Source: an uncultured Coriobacteriaceae bacterium
Lineage (GTDB): Bacteria; Actinomycetota; Coriobacteriia; Coriobacteriales; Atopobiaceae
Direction of reading: 5' to 3'
Length of the DNA: 64,000 bases
Assembly: GCA_902803315.1 (NCBI GenBank)
Contig: CADCPM010000023.1
Coordinates: 17,401 to 81,400, forward strand
Shown here piece by piece: positions 52,368-60,596 of this stretch. Position numbers and translations under genes: made by a program. Below the pieces are notes generated by a model. That model did not search any database and was not told the origin of the DNA. It was given only the letters and a program-made list of their open reading frames with translations. Every line of letters starts with the position of its first letter. Position 1 is the stretch's first letter.

Positions 52368-53159
52368 ATGACAAGGCCGCTGCTCGAATTCGACCATGTG
52401 GAGGTGTCCTTTGACGGGACCCCCGTTGTGCACGACGTGTCGCTTCCGGTTATGGAGGGCGAGGTCGTGTGCATCGTGGGCGAATCGGGCAGCGGCAAGT
52501 CTACGCTCGTGCGCGCTGCCATGGGCCAGCTCGGGAGACATGGCTGCGTGACCCGCGGCGACATTTGGTATGGGGGAGAGTCGCTGCCTGACCTGCCTGC
52601 GCGACGCATGCGGCAGCTGTGCGGAACGGATTTGGCGCTCGTGTTCCAGGACTGCCTGGCCTCGCTGGCTCCCATTCGTAGAATTGGCGACCAGGTATTC
52701 GAGGGGATGAACGCGCATCGCAAGGTATCGCGCAAGGAGTGCGATCGCCTTGCGCTGGAGATGTTCGAACGGCTTGGCTTGGACGATCCGGAACGCGTGC
52801 TCGCTAGCTATCCGTTCGAGCTCTCGGGAGGCATGGGCCAGCGCGTAGGCATTGCGATCGCTCTTCTCGGTGAGCCGCGCGTGCTCTTTGCGGACGAGCC
52901 CACGAGCGCGCTCGACGTAATCGCCCAGGCCCAGGTGGTAAGGCTGCTTGCACGCGTTAATCGCGAGCTGGGAACCACCATCGTGCTGGTGACTCACAAC
53001 ATGGCCGTGGTGGAGGCGATCGCAGACCACGTGCTCGTGCTTCGGGGCGGGACCGTGGAGGAGTTCGGTCCTGCGCAACAGGTGCTCCAGACGCCGGCGG
53101 CAGCCTATACGCGCGAGCTCATAGCCGCAACACCGCGGCTTGCTGCTGGGTGTGTGTAA
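52368..53159 (+). CDS. nikD: ABC ATPase, NikD-like
   Basis: 263 residues. Walker A GESGSGKST, Q-loop VFQDCLASLAPIRRIGDQ, signature LSGGMGQR, Walker B VLFADEPTSALD and switch VTHNMAVVEA are all intact. The ATG at 52368 has GGAGGAT just upstream; longer frames begin in a region without a ribosome site. The C-terminal segment is shorter than in oligopeptide ATPases with the iron-sulfur-like tail, as in NikD. It powers the NikBC channel together with the next gene. Confidence 0.85.
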   Translation: MTRPLLEFDHVEVSFDGTPVVHDVSLPVMEGEVVCIVGESGSGKSTLVRAAMGQLGRHGCVTRGDIWYGGESLPDLPARRMRQLCGTDLALVFQDCLASLAPIRRIGDQVFEGMNAHRKVSRKECDRLALEMFERLGLDDPERVLASYPFELSGGMGQRVGIAIALLGEPRVLFADEPTSALDVIAQAQVVRLLARVNRELGTTIVLVTHNMAVVEAIADHVLVLRGGTVEEFGPAQQVLQTPAAAYTRELIAATPRLAAGCV

Positions 53160-53218
53160 CGCTGAGTTTGCACTACGGCGTTGGGGCCGATTGGGAGCAA
53201 GGAGAGGGGTGCTTTGCA

Positions 53219-53971
53219 TTGGAGCCAGTGCTCGAGGTCACAGACCTTGTCAAGCGCTTTGAGCGCAAGGGACGCGCGGACGTTGTGGCAGTCGACGGCG
53301 TGAGCTTTTGCGTGGATGCGGGCGAATGCGTTGGTCTGGTGGGTGGTTCGGGCAGCGGCAAGTCGACCATCGCGCAGATGGTAACGCGACTCGTTGAGCC
53401 AACGTCGGGCAAGGTAGTCCTTTGCGGCCGTGACGTGACGCACGTGCGTGGCGCGGAGTTGCGAGCCATAACCAAGGACGTGCAGATGGTGTTCCAAAAT
53501 CCCGTATCGTCGTTTGACCCGCGGCGTACGCTGGGGGAGGGCGTTGCCGAAAGCCTGCGCAACCTGGGCATGGACAAGCCCGCGGCAAGGGCTCGGGCAT
53601 GCGAGCTCCTGGAGCAATGCGGGCTTTCCGCCAGCATGGCCGATCGCTATCCGCGCGAGGTGTCGGGCGGCCAATGCCAGCGCGCGGCAATCGCAAGGGC
53701 ACTCGCGCCCGATGCGCTGCTGGTGGTGTGCGACGAGGCCACCAGCGCGCTCGACGTAACGGTGCAGGCGCAGATCGTGCGCCTGCTCGAGCGCATACAG
53801 CGCGAGCGCGGCCTTGCGATGCTCTTCATCTGTCACGATCTGGCCCTGGTGCAAGGCTTTTGCAATCGCGTGTTGGTTATGAGCGAGGGGCGCATCGTGG
53901 AGGAGGGCGCGGCGTCGGAGGTGCTTGCCCGCCCCCACCATCCCTATACGCGCCGGTTGCTAAAAAGCTGA
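53219..53971 (+). CDS. nikE: ABC ATPase, NikE-like
   Basis: 250 residues from TTG 53219, placed nine bases after GGAGAGGGG; a GTG at 53150 overlaps nikD and would add an atypical Gly/Cys-rich leader. Walker A GGSGSGKST, Q-loop VFQNPVSSFDPRRTLGEG, signature VSGGQCQR, Walker B LVVCDEATSALD and the switch His in ICHDLALVQ are complete. It is the second ATPase of the importer. The last three residues (KKS) and stop fall inside a family-B hairpin that should end the operon. Confidence 0.85.
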   Translation: MEPVLEVTDLVKRFERKGRADVVAVDGVSFCVDAGECVGLVGGSGSGKSTIAQMVTRLVEPTSGKVVLCGRDVTHVRGAELRAITKDVQMVFQNPVSSFDPRRTLGEGVAESLRNLGMDKPAARARACELLEQCGLSASMADRYPREVSGGQCQRAAIARALAPDALLVVCDEATSALDVTVQAQIVRLLERIQRERGLAMLFICHDLALVQGFCNRVLVMSEGRIVEEGAASEVLARPHHPYTRRLLKS

Positions 53972-53994
53972 CAAGTGACCTGTCCCCTTGTCAG
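53961..53994. terminator. Family-B hairpin at the end of the nik-like operon
   Basis: TAAAAAGCTGACAAG pairs with CTTGTCAG followed by TTCTTT. It includes the nikE stop codon and should terminate the operon. Confidence 0.65.
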
Positions 53995-54077
53995 TTCTTT
54001 GACGAATGGGCGTAATTCCGATGGCGGCTATACTGGTAGTTCGTAACTAAAAGGCCCAAACCCAAATTGGAGGCATC

Positions 54078-54542
54078 ATGAGTCGCACGTCCAGGGTATG
54101 TATTGTTGTCGCTTTGCTCTTCTCGCTTATGCTCGGGGTCTCCGGCTGCGGTCAACAGGCCGCCCAGTCGGCAGCGGATTCCGGCAAGGCGTCGAGTGCC
54201 GCAGCCGCGTCCGACGCGCAAGAGGTCACCTATACACTCAAGGTCGATGCCACGGCAGCCAACAAGAGCATGCTCTACGATAGCACCGTCTCGGGTAAGC
54301 AGGGTACAACGGTGTATGCGGCGCTCATCGACACGGGCCTCAAGTTGAAGGTTAACAATTCGTCCGGAAGCGTGTACGTAGACGGCATCGACGACGTGGT
54401 TGCCTCCACGACCTCTCCCAACGCCGGCTGGCTGTTTACCGTTAACGGCGTGGCGCCCAATACGGATGCCGGCAACGTGCAGATTGCCAACGGCGACGTG
54501 GTCGTGTGGACCTTTACCGCCGACTACACAAAAATTCAGTAG
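54078..54542 (+). CDS. DUF4430 (transcobalamin-like) lipoprotein of an ECF transport operon
   Basis: 154 residues. The signal ends at the lipobox VSGC, then a short Ala/Ser linker. The DUF4430 domain spans ~55-150: YTLKVDATAANKSMLYDSTV, TTVYAALIDTGLKLKVN, GSVYVDGIDD, NAGWLFTVNGVAPNTDAGN and VWTFTADY. This is the fold of the beta domain of transcobalamin/intrinsic factor. GGAGG precedes the ATG. It is 15 bases before an ECF module, so it is probably the outside ligand-binding helper of that transporter, with a corrinoid as a good candidate substrate. Confidence 0.82.
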   Translation: MSRTSRVCIVVALLFSLMLGVSGCGQQAAQSAADSGKASSAAAASDAQEVTYTLKVDATAANKSMLYDSTVSGKQGTTVYAALIDTGLKLKVNNSSGSVYVDGIDDVVASTTSPNAGWLFTVNGVAPNTDAGNVQIANGDVVVWTFTADYTKIQ

Positions 54543-54557
54543 GAGCTCGGGCTCGTT

Positions 54558-55472
54558 ATGGCAAAAGGACTCTTCGCGACATATCACCCCGCGGTCTGCA
54601 TGCTGTTCTTCCTTGCCGCAATTGGCTTTGGGTTTAGCACCCAACATCCGGCCTACGTCGCGCTGTCCTGCTCCATGTCGGGCGCATACCTCGTTTACCT
54701 GCGGGGTTGGCGCCCTTTCTTGCGTACGATGGGCATGTGCGTTCCCCTGGTGGTGTTCGTTGGCCTGCTCAACTCGCTGTTCAACGCCGCTGGAGCCACG
54801 GTTCTGTGGCAGTGGGGTCCGTTTTCCGTTTGCGCAGAGGGCTTGTGCTATGGCGTGGCAATGGGTGGGATGCTGGCTGCGGTGCTGCTCTGGTTTGCCT
54901 GCTACAACGAGGTTATGACCGAAGACAAGTTCACCTACCTGTTTGGGCGTAGGCTGCCTACCGTCTCGCTCATGGTAACCATGGTCTCGCGCTGGATTCC
55001 GCGGATGGTGAGTCGGGGACGTAGCGTTCACGACTCGCAGGAGGCCCTTATTGGAGGCTACGACCGGTCCAAGAGGGGCATGCTGCGTCGAGGCGTGCGC
55101 ATGGCGACGGTACTTGTTGGCCTGGGCATGGAGGACTCCATCCAGACGGCCGATTCCATGAGCGCGCGCGGATACGGCGCGACGATACGTACGTCCTATG
55201 CGCGGTTTAGGTGGCACGCACGCGAGTGCGTGGTTATGGGCGTGCTCGTCGTACTTATCGCCGCTAACGCGGTGCTGCTCGTTGCCGACGCGGGAGCGTT
55301 TACGTACTATCCTCGCGTGGCGGCCGTCGAGCCGTCGTGGGGCTATGCGACGTATGCCCTCATGCTGGGCACGCCGTTTTGGGTGGAGCTCGAGCGGTTG
55401 AGGGTGCCATGGCGCGGCAGCTCGTATGGCAAGCAGTCTTGTACGCGAGTTGGTGCCCATGGGCGCGAATGA
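54558..55472 (+). CDS. ecfT: ECF transporter transmembrane subunit EcfT
   Basis: 304 residues with about six to seven hydrophobic segments. FATYHPAVCMLFFLAAIGFGF near the start and WIPRMVSRGRSVHDSQEALIGG resemble EcfT/CbiQ; the two Ala-Arg-Gly coupling motifs are represented by SRGRS and SARGYGATIRTSY. It forms the scaffold that links the ATPase to the substrate-capture subunit. AGGAG lies before the ATG. Gene order DUF4430-T-AA-S supports one dedicated importer rather than a shared module. Confidence 0.83.
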   Translation: MAKGLFATYHPAVCMLFFLAAIGFGFSTQHPAYVALSCSMSGAYLVYLRGWRPFLRTMGMCVPLVVFVGLLNSLFNAAGATVLWQWGPFSVCAEGLCYGVAMGGMLAAVLLWFACYNEVMTEDKFTYLFGRRLPTVSLMVTMVSRWIPRMVSRGRSVHDSQEALIGGYDRSKRGMLRRGVRMATVLVGLGMEDSIQTADSMSARGYGATIRTSYARFRWHARECVVMGVLVVLIAANAVLLVADAGAFTYYPRVAAVEPSWGYATYALMLGTPFWVELERLRVPWRGSSYGKQSCTRVGAHGRE

Positions 55473-55491
55473 GAAGGGAGGGTCATACAAG

Positions 55492-57174
55492 ATGTCCGAG
55501 TATGCGCTTGAGATGCGCGACTACGCGTTCTCGTACGGGTCTGTGGGCGAGGATGCGCTTCGCGACATAACGTTTGGGCTGGAAAGCGGCTCGTTCACGG
55601 TGCTTTGCGGTGCGTCGGGATCGGGCAAGTCGACGCTGCTGCGCGCGCTCAAGCCCGAGCTCGTCGTGGCTGGTGCTTCGAAGGGAACGGTTCGCGTGCT
55701 CGGTGACGACCCGTACCTCCTGAGTCCCGTAGAGTCAGCCACGCGCGTTGGGTTCGTGATGCAAGATCCCGAGAACCAGATAGTCACCGACACCGTTTGG
55801 CATGAATTGGCCTTCGGTCTGGAAAGCATTGGCATGGACACGCAGACGATGCGTCGTCGCGTGGCCGAGACCGCTCATTTCTTTGGCATTGGCGGCTGGT
55901 TCGACCGAAGGACCGCCGACCTGTCGGGCGGACAGAAGCAGCTGCTCAACCTGGCGGCAGTCGTGGTCATGCAGCCGGCCGTCCTCGTGCTTGACGAACC
56001 AACCTCGCAGCTCGACCCCATTGCCGCAAAGGGCTTCTTCGACGTGCTCGAGCGCGTGAACGCGGAGCTTGGCATAACGGTGCTGATTACCGAGCATCGG
56101 CTCGAGGACGTGCTGCCCTTCGCAGACCGCGTCCTCTTTTTGGAGAGGGGCGGCACGCTGGCCTACGATGGCGATCGCGATGGCTTCGTTCGCATGCTCA
56201 AGAAGGACGGCGAGGGGTTGTATGCGGCCTTGCCCGCGGCAACGCGCATGAGCATACTGCTCGAGCGCGCTGGAAGGGGCCCAGGGGAGCATGCCTCGTA
56301 CCCTGTTACCGTCCGGGAAGGCCGGGCGTATTTGGCCAGTGCGCTTGCCACGGTTGGTGCGCAAGGCGGGCTTGATGCTGAGCCTCTTCCGATGGGGCGC
56401 ACGATTCCTTCGGGTGACGTGGTGCTGCGCGCCAAGGACGTCTGGTTTCGCTACGCTAGGGAGATGCCGTTCGTGCTGCGTGGCGTTGACTTCAACCTGC
56501 ATGCAGGCCGGGTCGCCGCGCTCGTGGGCGGCAACGGCAGCGGAAAGTCCACGCTTCTCTGTGCGCTCGCCGGCGTCCGCCGGCCCGAACGCGGGCGCAT
56601 CGTTAAGGCGCGCAACCTGCATGTGGCGCTCATGACGCAAAACCCCAAGGCGCTGTTCGTGCGTGACCGCCTTGTTGACGACCTCCTAGAATGGAGCGAT
56701 CTGGGCGGATATACGCTGAGCGACGTTCACAATATGCTCGAGCGCTTTGGCCTGGAACGGCTGGGCGATCGGCATCCTTATGACTTGTCGGGTGGCGAGA
56801 CGCAAAAGGCCGCCCTCGCCAAGATCTTGCTGCTCAAACCCGACGTGCTCCTGCTCGACGAGCCCACCAAGGGCCTCGACGCACCCGCGAAAGCCCAGGT
56901 GGGAGCCATTCTTGCCGACTTGGCGCTGCGCGAGGGCAAGGCCGTGCTTCTTACGACGCACGACCTTGAGTTCGTGTCGGAGGTCGCACACACATGCTCC
57001 ATGCTCTTTGGTCACGAGGTTGCCTGCACCCAGGACGCGCACGGCTTCTTCTTGGACAACCTGTTCTACTCCACGCCTACGGCACGCATAGCACGCGGCA
57101 TGCTGGATGGGTGCGTGACGACGACCGATGTGGCAGTCTCGTTGGGGTTGGGAGAAGGTGCGCACGATGGGTAG
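55492..57174 (+). CDS. ecfA: ECF transporter fused double ATPase (EcfA-EcfA')
   Basis: 560 residues containing two full ABC ATPases in tandem. The first (~5-240) has GASGSGKST, MQDPENQIVTDTV, LSGGQKQ and VLVLDEPTSQLD; the second (~320-545) has GGNGSGKST, MTQNPKALFVRD, LSGGETQKAAL and VLLLDEPTKGLD. GGGAGGG precedes ATG 55492. The Q-loop GlnAspProGlu motif (QDPENQ) is typical of ECF ATPases. The gene overlaps the S-component gene by eight bases. Confidence 0.88.
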   Translation: MSEYALEMRDYAFSYGSVGEDALRDITFGLESGSFTVLCGASGSGKSTLLRALKPELVVAGASKGTVRVLGDDPYLLSPVESATRVGFVMQDPENQIVTDTVWHELAFGLESIGMDTQTMRRRVAETAHFFGIGGWFDRRTADLSGGQKQLLNLAAVVVMQPAVLVLDEPTSQLDPIAAKGFFDVLERVNAELGITVLITEHRLEDVLPFADRVLFLERGGTLAYDGDRDGFVRMLKKDGEGLYAALPAATRMSILLERAGRGPGEHASYPVTVREGRAYLASALATVGAQGGLDAEPLPMGRTIPSGDVVLRAKDVWFRYAREMPFVLRGVDFNLHAGRVAALVGGNGSGKSTLLCALAGVRRPERGRIVKARNLHVALMTQNPKALFVRDRLVDDLLEWSDLGGYTLSDVHNMLERFGLERLGDRHPYDLSGGETQKAALAKILLLKPDVLLLDEPTKGLDAPAKAQVGAILADLALREGKAVLLTTHDLEFVSEVAHTCSMLFGHEVACTQDAHGFFLDNLFYSTPTARIARGMLDGCVTTTDVAVSLGLGEGAHDG

Positions 57175-57856
57175 GCTTGCGCGAGTCATGCGAATCGCCC
57201 AGCCTGTGGTGCTTGTGGCGCTGCCTGCCATCATGCTGCTCTGGGCATGGCTCAAGCTGCCCGGCGCCGCACTGGTTACGAGCGTATGCGCGTGCGCTGC
57301 CCTCGTACCATTTTTCGTGGGCTTCGAGAAGTCGCGCAGACGTGCCCGCGATCTTATGCCCATCGTGGTCCTAACCGCGCTGGCTGTGGCGGGCCGCCTT
57401 GTTTTCGCGCCCGTGCCGGCCATCAAGCCCATCATTGCCATCGTCGTTATGGGAGGCCTGTGCTTCGGGCGCGAGGACGGCTTTATGATCGGGGCGCTTG
57501 CCATGCTCGTGTCGAACATATTCTTTGGCCAAGGGCCCTGGACGCCCTGGCAGATGTTCTCGATGGGGCTCGCGGGCTACCTCGCCGGCGTTATGGGAAG
57601 CCATGGGCGGTTGTCGCGACGATGGTCGATTGCCGCATTCGGTGCGGCGATGGCGCTCCTGTATGGCTTTATTCTGGACACTTGGACGATCGTGGGGTTC
57701 GCGTCAAGCGCAGGCGCCGCCGGTGCGCTTGCAACCTATGCGGCTGGCCTCGCCACCAACGTGGCAAGCGCGATCGGGACCGTGGCGTTCCTCGTCCCCA
57801 TCGCGCACTCTTGGCCACGCGTGTTCGGGCGCATAAAGGAGCGCTACCTGACTTAG
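57167..57856 (+). CDS. ECF transporter S component, possibly for cobalamin or a corrinoid
   Basis: 229 residues, mostly membrane helices. VVLTALAVAGRLVFAPVPAI followed by KPIIAIVVMGGLCFG, GFMIGALAMLVSNIFFGQGP and WTPWQMFSMGLAGYLAGVMG match the QueT/CbrT-like S components, with the AxRxxF helix that contacts EcfT. The CbrT subgroup takes up cobalamin. The DUF4430 lipoprotein in the operon and a cobalamin pathway elsewhere in the window make B12 the favoured substrate, but a queuosine precursor or other small molecule is possible. The start ATG lies inside the end of ecfA. Confidence 0.78.
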   Translation: MGRLARVMRIAQPVVLVALPAIMLLWAWLKLPGAALVTSVCACAALVPFFVGFEKSRRRARDLMPIVVLTALAVAGRLVFAPVPAIKPIIAIVVMGGLCFGREDGFMIGALAMLVSNIFFGQGPWTPWQMFSMGLAGYLAGVMGSHGRLSRRWSIAAFGAAMALLYGFILDTWTIVGFASSAGAAGALATYAAGLATNVASAIGTVAFLVPIAHSWPRVFGRIKERYLT

Positions 57857-57867
57857 TGTGTCAAGGG

Positions 57868-57905
57868 AACCGTCCCCCTCAGACCGCCCGTGCTAGGGGG
57901 ACGTT
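57868..57905. terminator. Imperfect family-A hairpin after the ECF operon
   Basis: AACCGTCCCCCT pairs with AGGGGGACGTT across a 15-base loop. It lies between the convergent ECF and HipA-like genes. Confidence 0.5.
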
Positions 57906-57951
57906 AGGAAGCATATGATGCGTTTGGGGTGCGTATGGCTACCCCTAGATG

Positions 57952-59151
57952 CTAGACGGTCCGTAGCGTGGCGCTCGACACGACCTTGTTCACGTAATCG
58001 CGTTGCGTAACGAACAGATGGGCAATGAGCTCCGCAAAGACTGGCGGTAGGCTCCGGCAGGAAGCGTATGCCTCCATGATGACGTTCTCGAAGCCGTCGA
58101 GTGCTCGCAAATCGCACCAAGACCAGTCCCAAGATGGTTTGAGGAAGGAGAAGCGATGGGCGCAGAACAGCTCGGCGAGCAGAGGGTTCTCGCATACCTG
58201 TGAAATCGTGACGCCATTGAGCGGGACGCCAAAAGCACCGTCGTAATCAAAGATGGGTGCCACACGCCACGCTTTCGAATCGATTCTGCGTATGGTACCA
58301 ACGTTTCCTGGGTTGAAGTCCATAAGCAGCGCAAGGCAAGAGAAGCACGCCCTCCTGGCCACGTGCGCCGAGGCATCCGATACTCCGATGGCCGCAAGGA
58401 CATCGATGAGGGCGTCGCATGCCTTCGTCGTGATACCCCCTCTGCCCAAGGTGGAGCTCTCCCACATGTTCGCCATCGCACAGAGTCGGTTCCCGTCGGC
58501 AAGCTCCTCATCGCCACCCAGCATGAGCGGGCTTATTGAGCAGGTCCTTCCATAGCGCTCCACCACATCCAGGGGAACGTAGCAGTCGTCACCGAAGAGC
58601 AGCGAACACAGATCGGACCCCAACTTGGCCCCCACGAGCTCTACGCCATCGGGGTGTTCAGCCGCTTTAACAAGGTAGATGCCATTCTTGTTGCGCTCCC
58701 ACGCTTTGACGGCGTGACCAGGCGTCGTGACTTCGGGGGCGTCGGGAGAGCAGGTTGCTAGGCGGGCGTAATCGCCCAGAAGGACCGCCGCGCCAAAGCC
58801 TTGGTCCCATCCGTTGTCGAAGAAGTTCACGTCTTCCCAGCGTTCGGAGGACCCAGGGATGCGATACCAAAACTGATCGGCAAGGGAGAGGCCATGCCCC
58901 ATGAGGGCAAGGTCAACGGGCGACTTCGCTCCAAAGGCCGCAAGGATGTCGTCCTCGTCTTTGCGCTGGGGCGATAGGACGCGCCTGGCTATGAGCGCCG
59001 TTAGGACCTGATCTCTGTTTTCCCGTGCCGCACCCAAAGAGGTGGCCAGGTCGCCACTCGCCACATCGATGATGTGGGCCTCGCCCGTTAACGAATCGAC
59101 CTCGAAGTCGACCAGCTCCCGGTTGCGCTGCATAAGCGTGCGCCTGGCCAT
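57952..59151 (-). CDS. HipA-like Ser/Thr kinase next to a RiPP precursor
   Basis: 399 residues. The segment GLSLADQFWYRIPGS followed by WEDVNFFDN is typical of HipA-like kinases in Firmicutes and Coriobacteria. IYLVKAAE holds the ATP-binding Lys (~162), LMDFNPGNVG the catalytic Asp, Asn and Asn (~278-283), and PIFDYDGAFG the metal-binding Asp (~302-304). ATG 59151 has GAAGAGG upstream and lies 29 bases after the precursor stop; an earlier start would overlap the precursor. No HipB-type antitoxin is present. It could phosphorylate the precursor or be a free regulator or toxin; context favours the locus, without proof. Confidence 0.78.
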   Translation of the reverse strand: MARRTLMQRNRELVDFEVDSLTGEAHIIDVASGDLATSLGAARENRDQVLTALIARRVLSPQRKDEDDILAAFGAKSPVDLALMGHGLSLADQFWYRIPGSSERWEDVNFFDNGWDQGFGAAVLLGDYARLATCSPDAPEVTTPGHAVKAWERNKNGIYLVKAAEHPDGVELVGAKLGSDLCSLLFGDDCYVPLDVVERYGRTCSISPLMLGGDEELADGNRLCAMANMWESSTLGRGGITTKACDALIDVLAAIGVSDASAHVARRACFSCLALLMDFNPGNVGTIRRIDSKAWRVAPIFDYDGAFGVPLNGVTISQVCENPLLAELFCAHRFSFLKPSWDWSWCDLRALDGFENVIMEAYASCRSLPPVFAELIAHLFVTQRDYVNKVVSSATLRTV

Positions 59152-59180
59152 GGCTCCCTCTTCCCACTGCAAAACGCGCG

Positions 59181-59351
59181 TTACCACGTTTCGTTCATGC
59201 AGTCGTACCACGAGCCGCCCGCGATGGCATCGAGCTGGTCATCGGTGAGTTCGACGCCCTCGGACTTGGCGAGTGCGACCAATTCGTCGGAGTCCTTGCA
59301 TGCTCTTGCCTTATCCATCTGCTCTGGGGTCAATTCGTTGAAACTAGCCAT
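59181..59351 (-). CDS. Nif11-like RiPP precursor peptide (56 residues)
   Basis: The reading frame encodes a leader starting MASFNELTPEQMDKARACKD, then a helix with SEGVELTDDQLDAIAGG. This is the Nif11-like leader form, acidic and helical with a terminal double glycine. Ten residues follow as the likely core, SWYDCMNETW, with one Ser, one Thr, one Cys and two Trp. AGAAGG lies six bases before the ATG. It sits between the paired paralog genes and the HipA-like kinase. A Ser/Thr-to-Cys thioether ring and Trp/Tyr crosslinks are both chemically possible; which is made is unknown. Confidence 0.82.
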   Translation of the reverse strand: MASFNELTPEQMDKARACKDSDELVALAKSEGVELTDDQLDAIAGGSWYDCMNETW

Positions 59352-59477
59352 ACCGTACCTTCTTTCGGTCCGTTTGTCCTCGCGGTCGCTTTTTACAACG
59401 ACCTCTTACTATTCTAGTATGCTATAGCACGCGAATCGTCCCAAATCGAAATGCTGTTCCGCAATATGGCTATAAAT

Positions 59478-59597
59478 GTTGCTGTTCACACCTCACGCTC
59501 GCGTTCTCCCCGCATGCGGCTCCGCGCTCGCTTCGCTCGCTCACTTCGTGAGTCGCCGCTCGCGGGCCGGACGCGGGCGTGGGGTGTGAACAGCAAC
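59478..59597. repeat. Large hairpin (family C) between the paralog and precursor genes
   Basis: GTTGCTGTTCACACC pairs with GGTGTGAACAGCAAC, and inner arms flank the family-C core at 59511-59566. It lies just after the second paralog gene and ahead of the precursor, so it could separate the expression of the peptide from that of the enzymes. Confidence 0.8.
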
Positions 59598-60596
59598 CTA
59601 TAAATCGACCGCACCCGCTTGCAGGTAAACCTTCGCGTCGAGGAGCCTGTTGGCGCGCACTCGAAGCTTCACAAACATAGGGATGCAGTAAAGTGCTTGC
59701 AAGATGTTGCCGTTTTGCACCGCCGTCGAGAACATGGTGTCCCGGATGCGTCGCCATCGGGCATCGGCGACTTGTGAGCGCACGGCGAATTCCATGAGCT
59801 GCGCTGCTCCGCCAGTGGGTTCCCAAAGCGGGCGTGCCGTGCTTACGGCTGAAAGAGGAAACTGGGCGGAGACGCCCATGGTTTGCCCGAGCGCTCCGTC
59901 GGAGAGTATGTCGAACTGAAGCTCCATGCCAAAGGGGGATGCAGCCACCTCGGCTCCGACGCATCGCGTCATTGAGCCATCGACGGAGAAGCCAACCCTT
60001 TGGAGATCCTTCTCGAACGCTGCCGGTTCGACGGCATACGCGCGTTTTACGCTCTTGTTTACGAAGCAGTCGACTCGTATGGGAGCACCCGACCTGCCTG
60101 GATGCACACCGAAGTACCATATGTGCCAGCCCTGCGGAAGCCGCCGTGCAAAGTTGCGATAGAGGGCCGTTGCCTCCGGTCTGCCGGCGTGGAGGAAGAA
60201 CCCCTCGACGTCGAAGGCTTTGGCAGCGTTCACGTTTACGTGTACGGCAGGAGCCTCGATGCGACCGTCTCCCACGTCGTAGGCAAGCGCGAGCCCGCCG
60301 CCCTCGCGAGGCTGGGACGCATACCAATTGAGCAGCTCACCATGCCTATCCATGGCATCCGGCGAAAAGGGGGAACGCTCGTGTATTTGCACGTTGCCAT
60401 GCGCAACGTGCAAATCGAAGCGGGGCGGTCCAGAGAGCGGAATCTCGAACCAAATGGTGGGTACCGACGTGTCCCACGTAGCGCGTTGGAAAGCCTCCTG
60501 CGCGAGCCGGGCGTTCGTCCCGAACAGATCGCGTTCTGCGTCCTTGGAGGCAAGGTTGTACAGGGTCTTGTATAGCATCGTTGCATTGGCGCTCAT
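59598..60596 (-). CDS. RiPP-locus protein of unknown family, paralog 2
   Basis: 332 residues, no signal or membrane segment. I do not recognise the family. It is clearly homologous to the gene upstream: shared features include an early LYNLASKDAERDLFG helix, WFEIPLSGPPRFDLHVAH, HPGRSGAPIRVDCFV, ELQFDILSDGALGQTMGVS and VADARWRRI. The repeated alternating-strand pattern suggests a beta-rich enzyme or scaffold. Its ATG overlaps the stop of paralog 1 (ATGA). The pair between maturation enzymes and a precursor suggests a two-subunit modifying or binding complex. Confidence 0.75.
   Translation of the reverse strand: MSANATMLYKTLYNLASKDAERDLFGTNARLAQEAFQRATWDTSVPTIWFEIPLSGPPRFDLHVAHGNVQIHERSPFSPDAMDRHGELLNWYASQPREGGGLALAYDVGDGRIEAPAVHVNVNAAKAFDVEGFFLHAGRPEATALYRNFARRLPQGWHIWYFGVHPGRSGAPIRVDCFVNKSVKRAYAVEPAAFEKDLQRVGFSVDGSMTRCVGAEVAASPFGMELQFDILSDGALGQTMGVSAQFPLSAVSTARPLWEPTGGAAQLMEFAVRSQVADARWRRIRDTMFSTAVQNGNILQALYCIPMFVKLRVRANRLLDAKVYLQAGAVDL

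Noticed and set aside
57952..59151. HipBA toxin-antitoxin module
   Set aside because: No helix-turn-helix HipB gene is present on either side; the upstream small gene is a double-glycine leader peptide, not an antitoxin.
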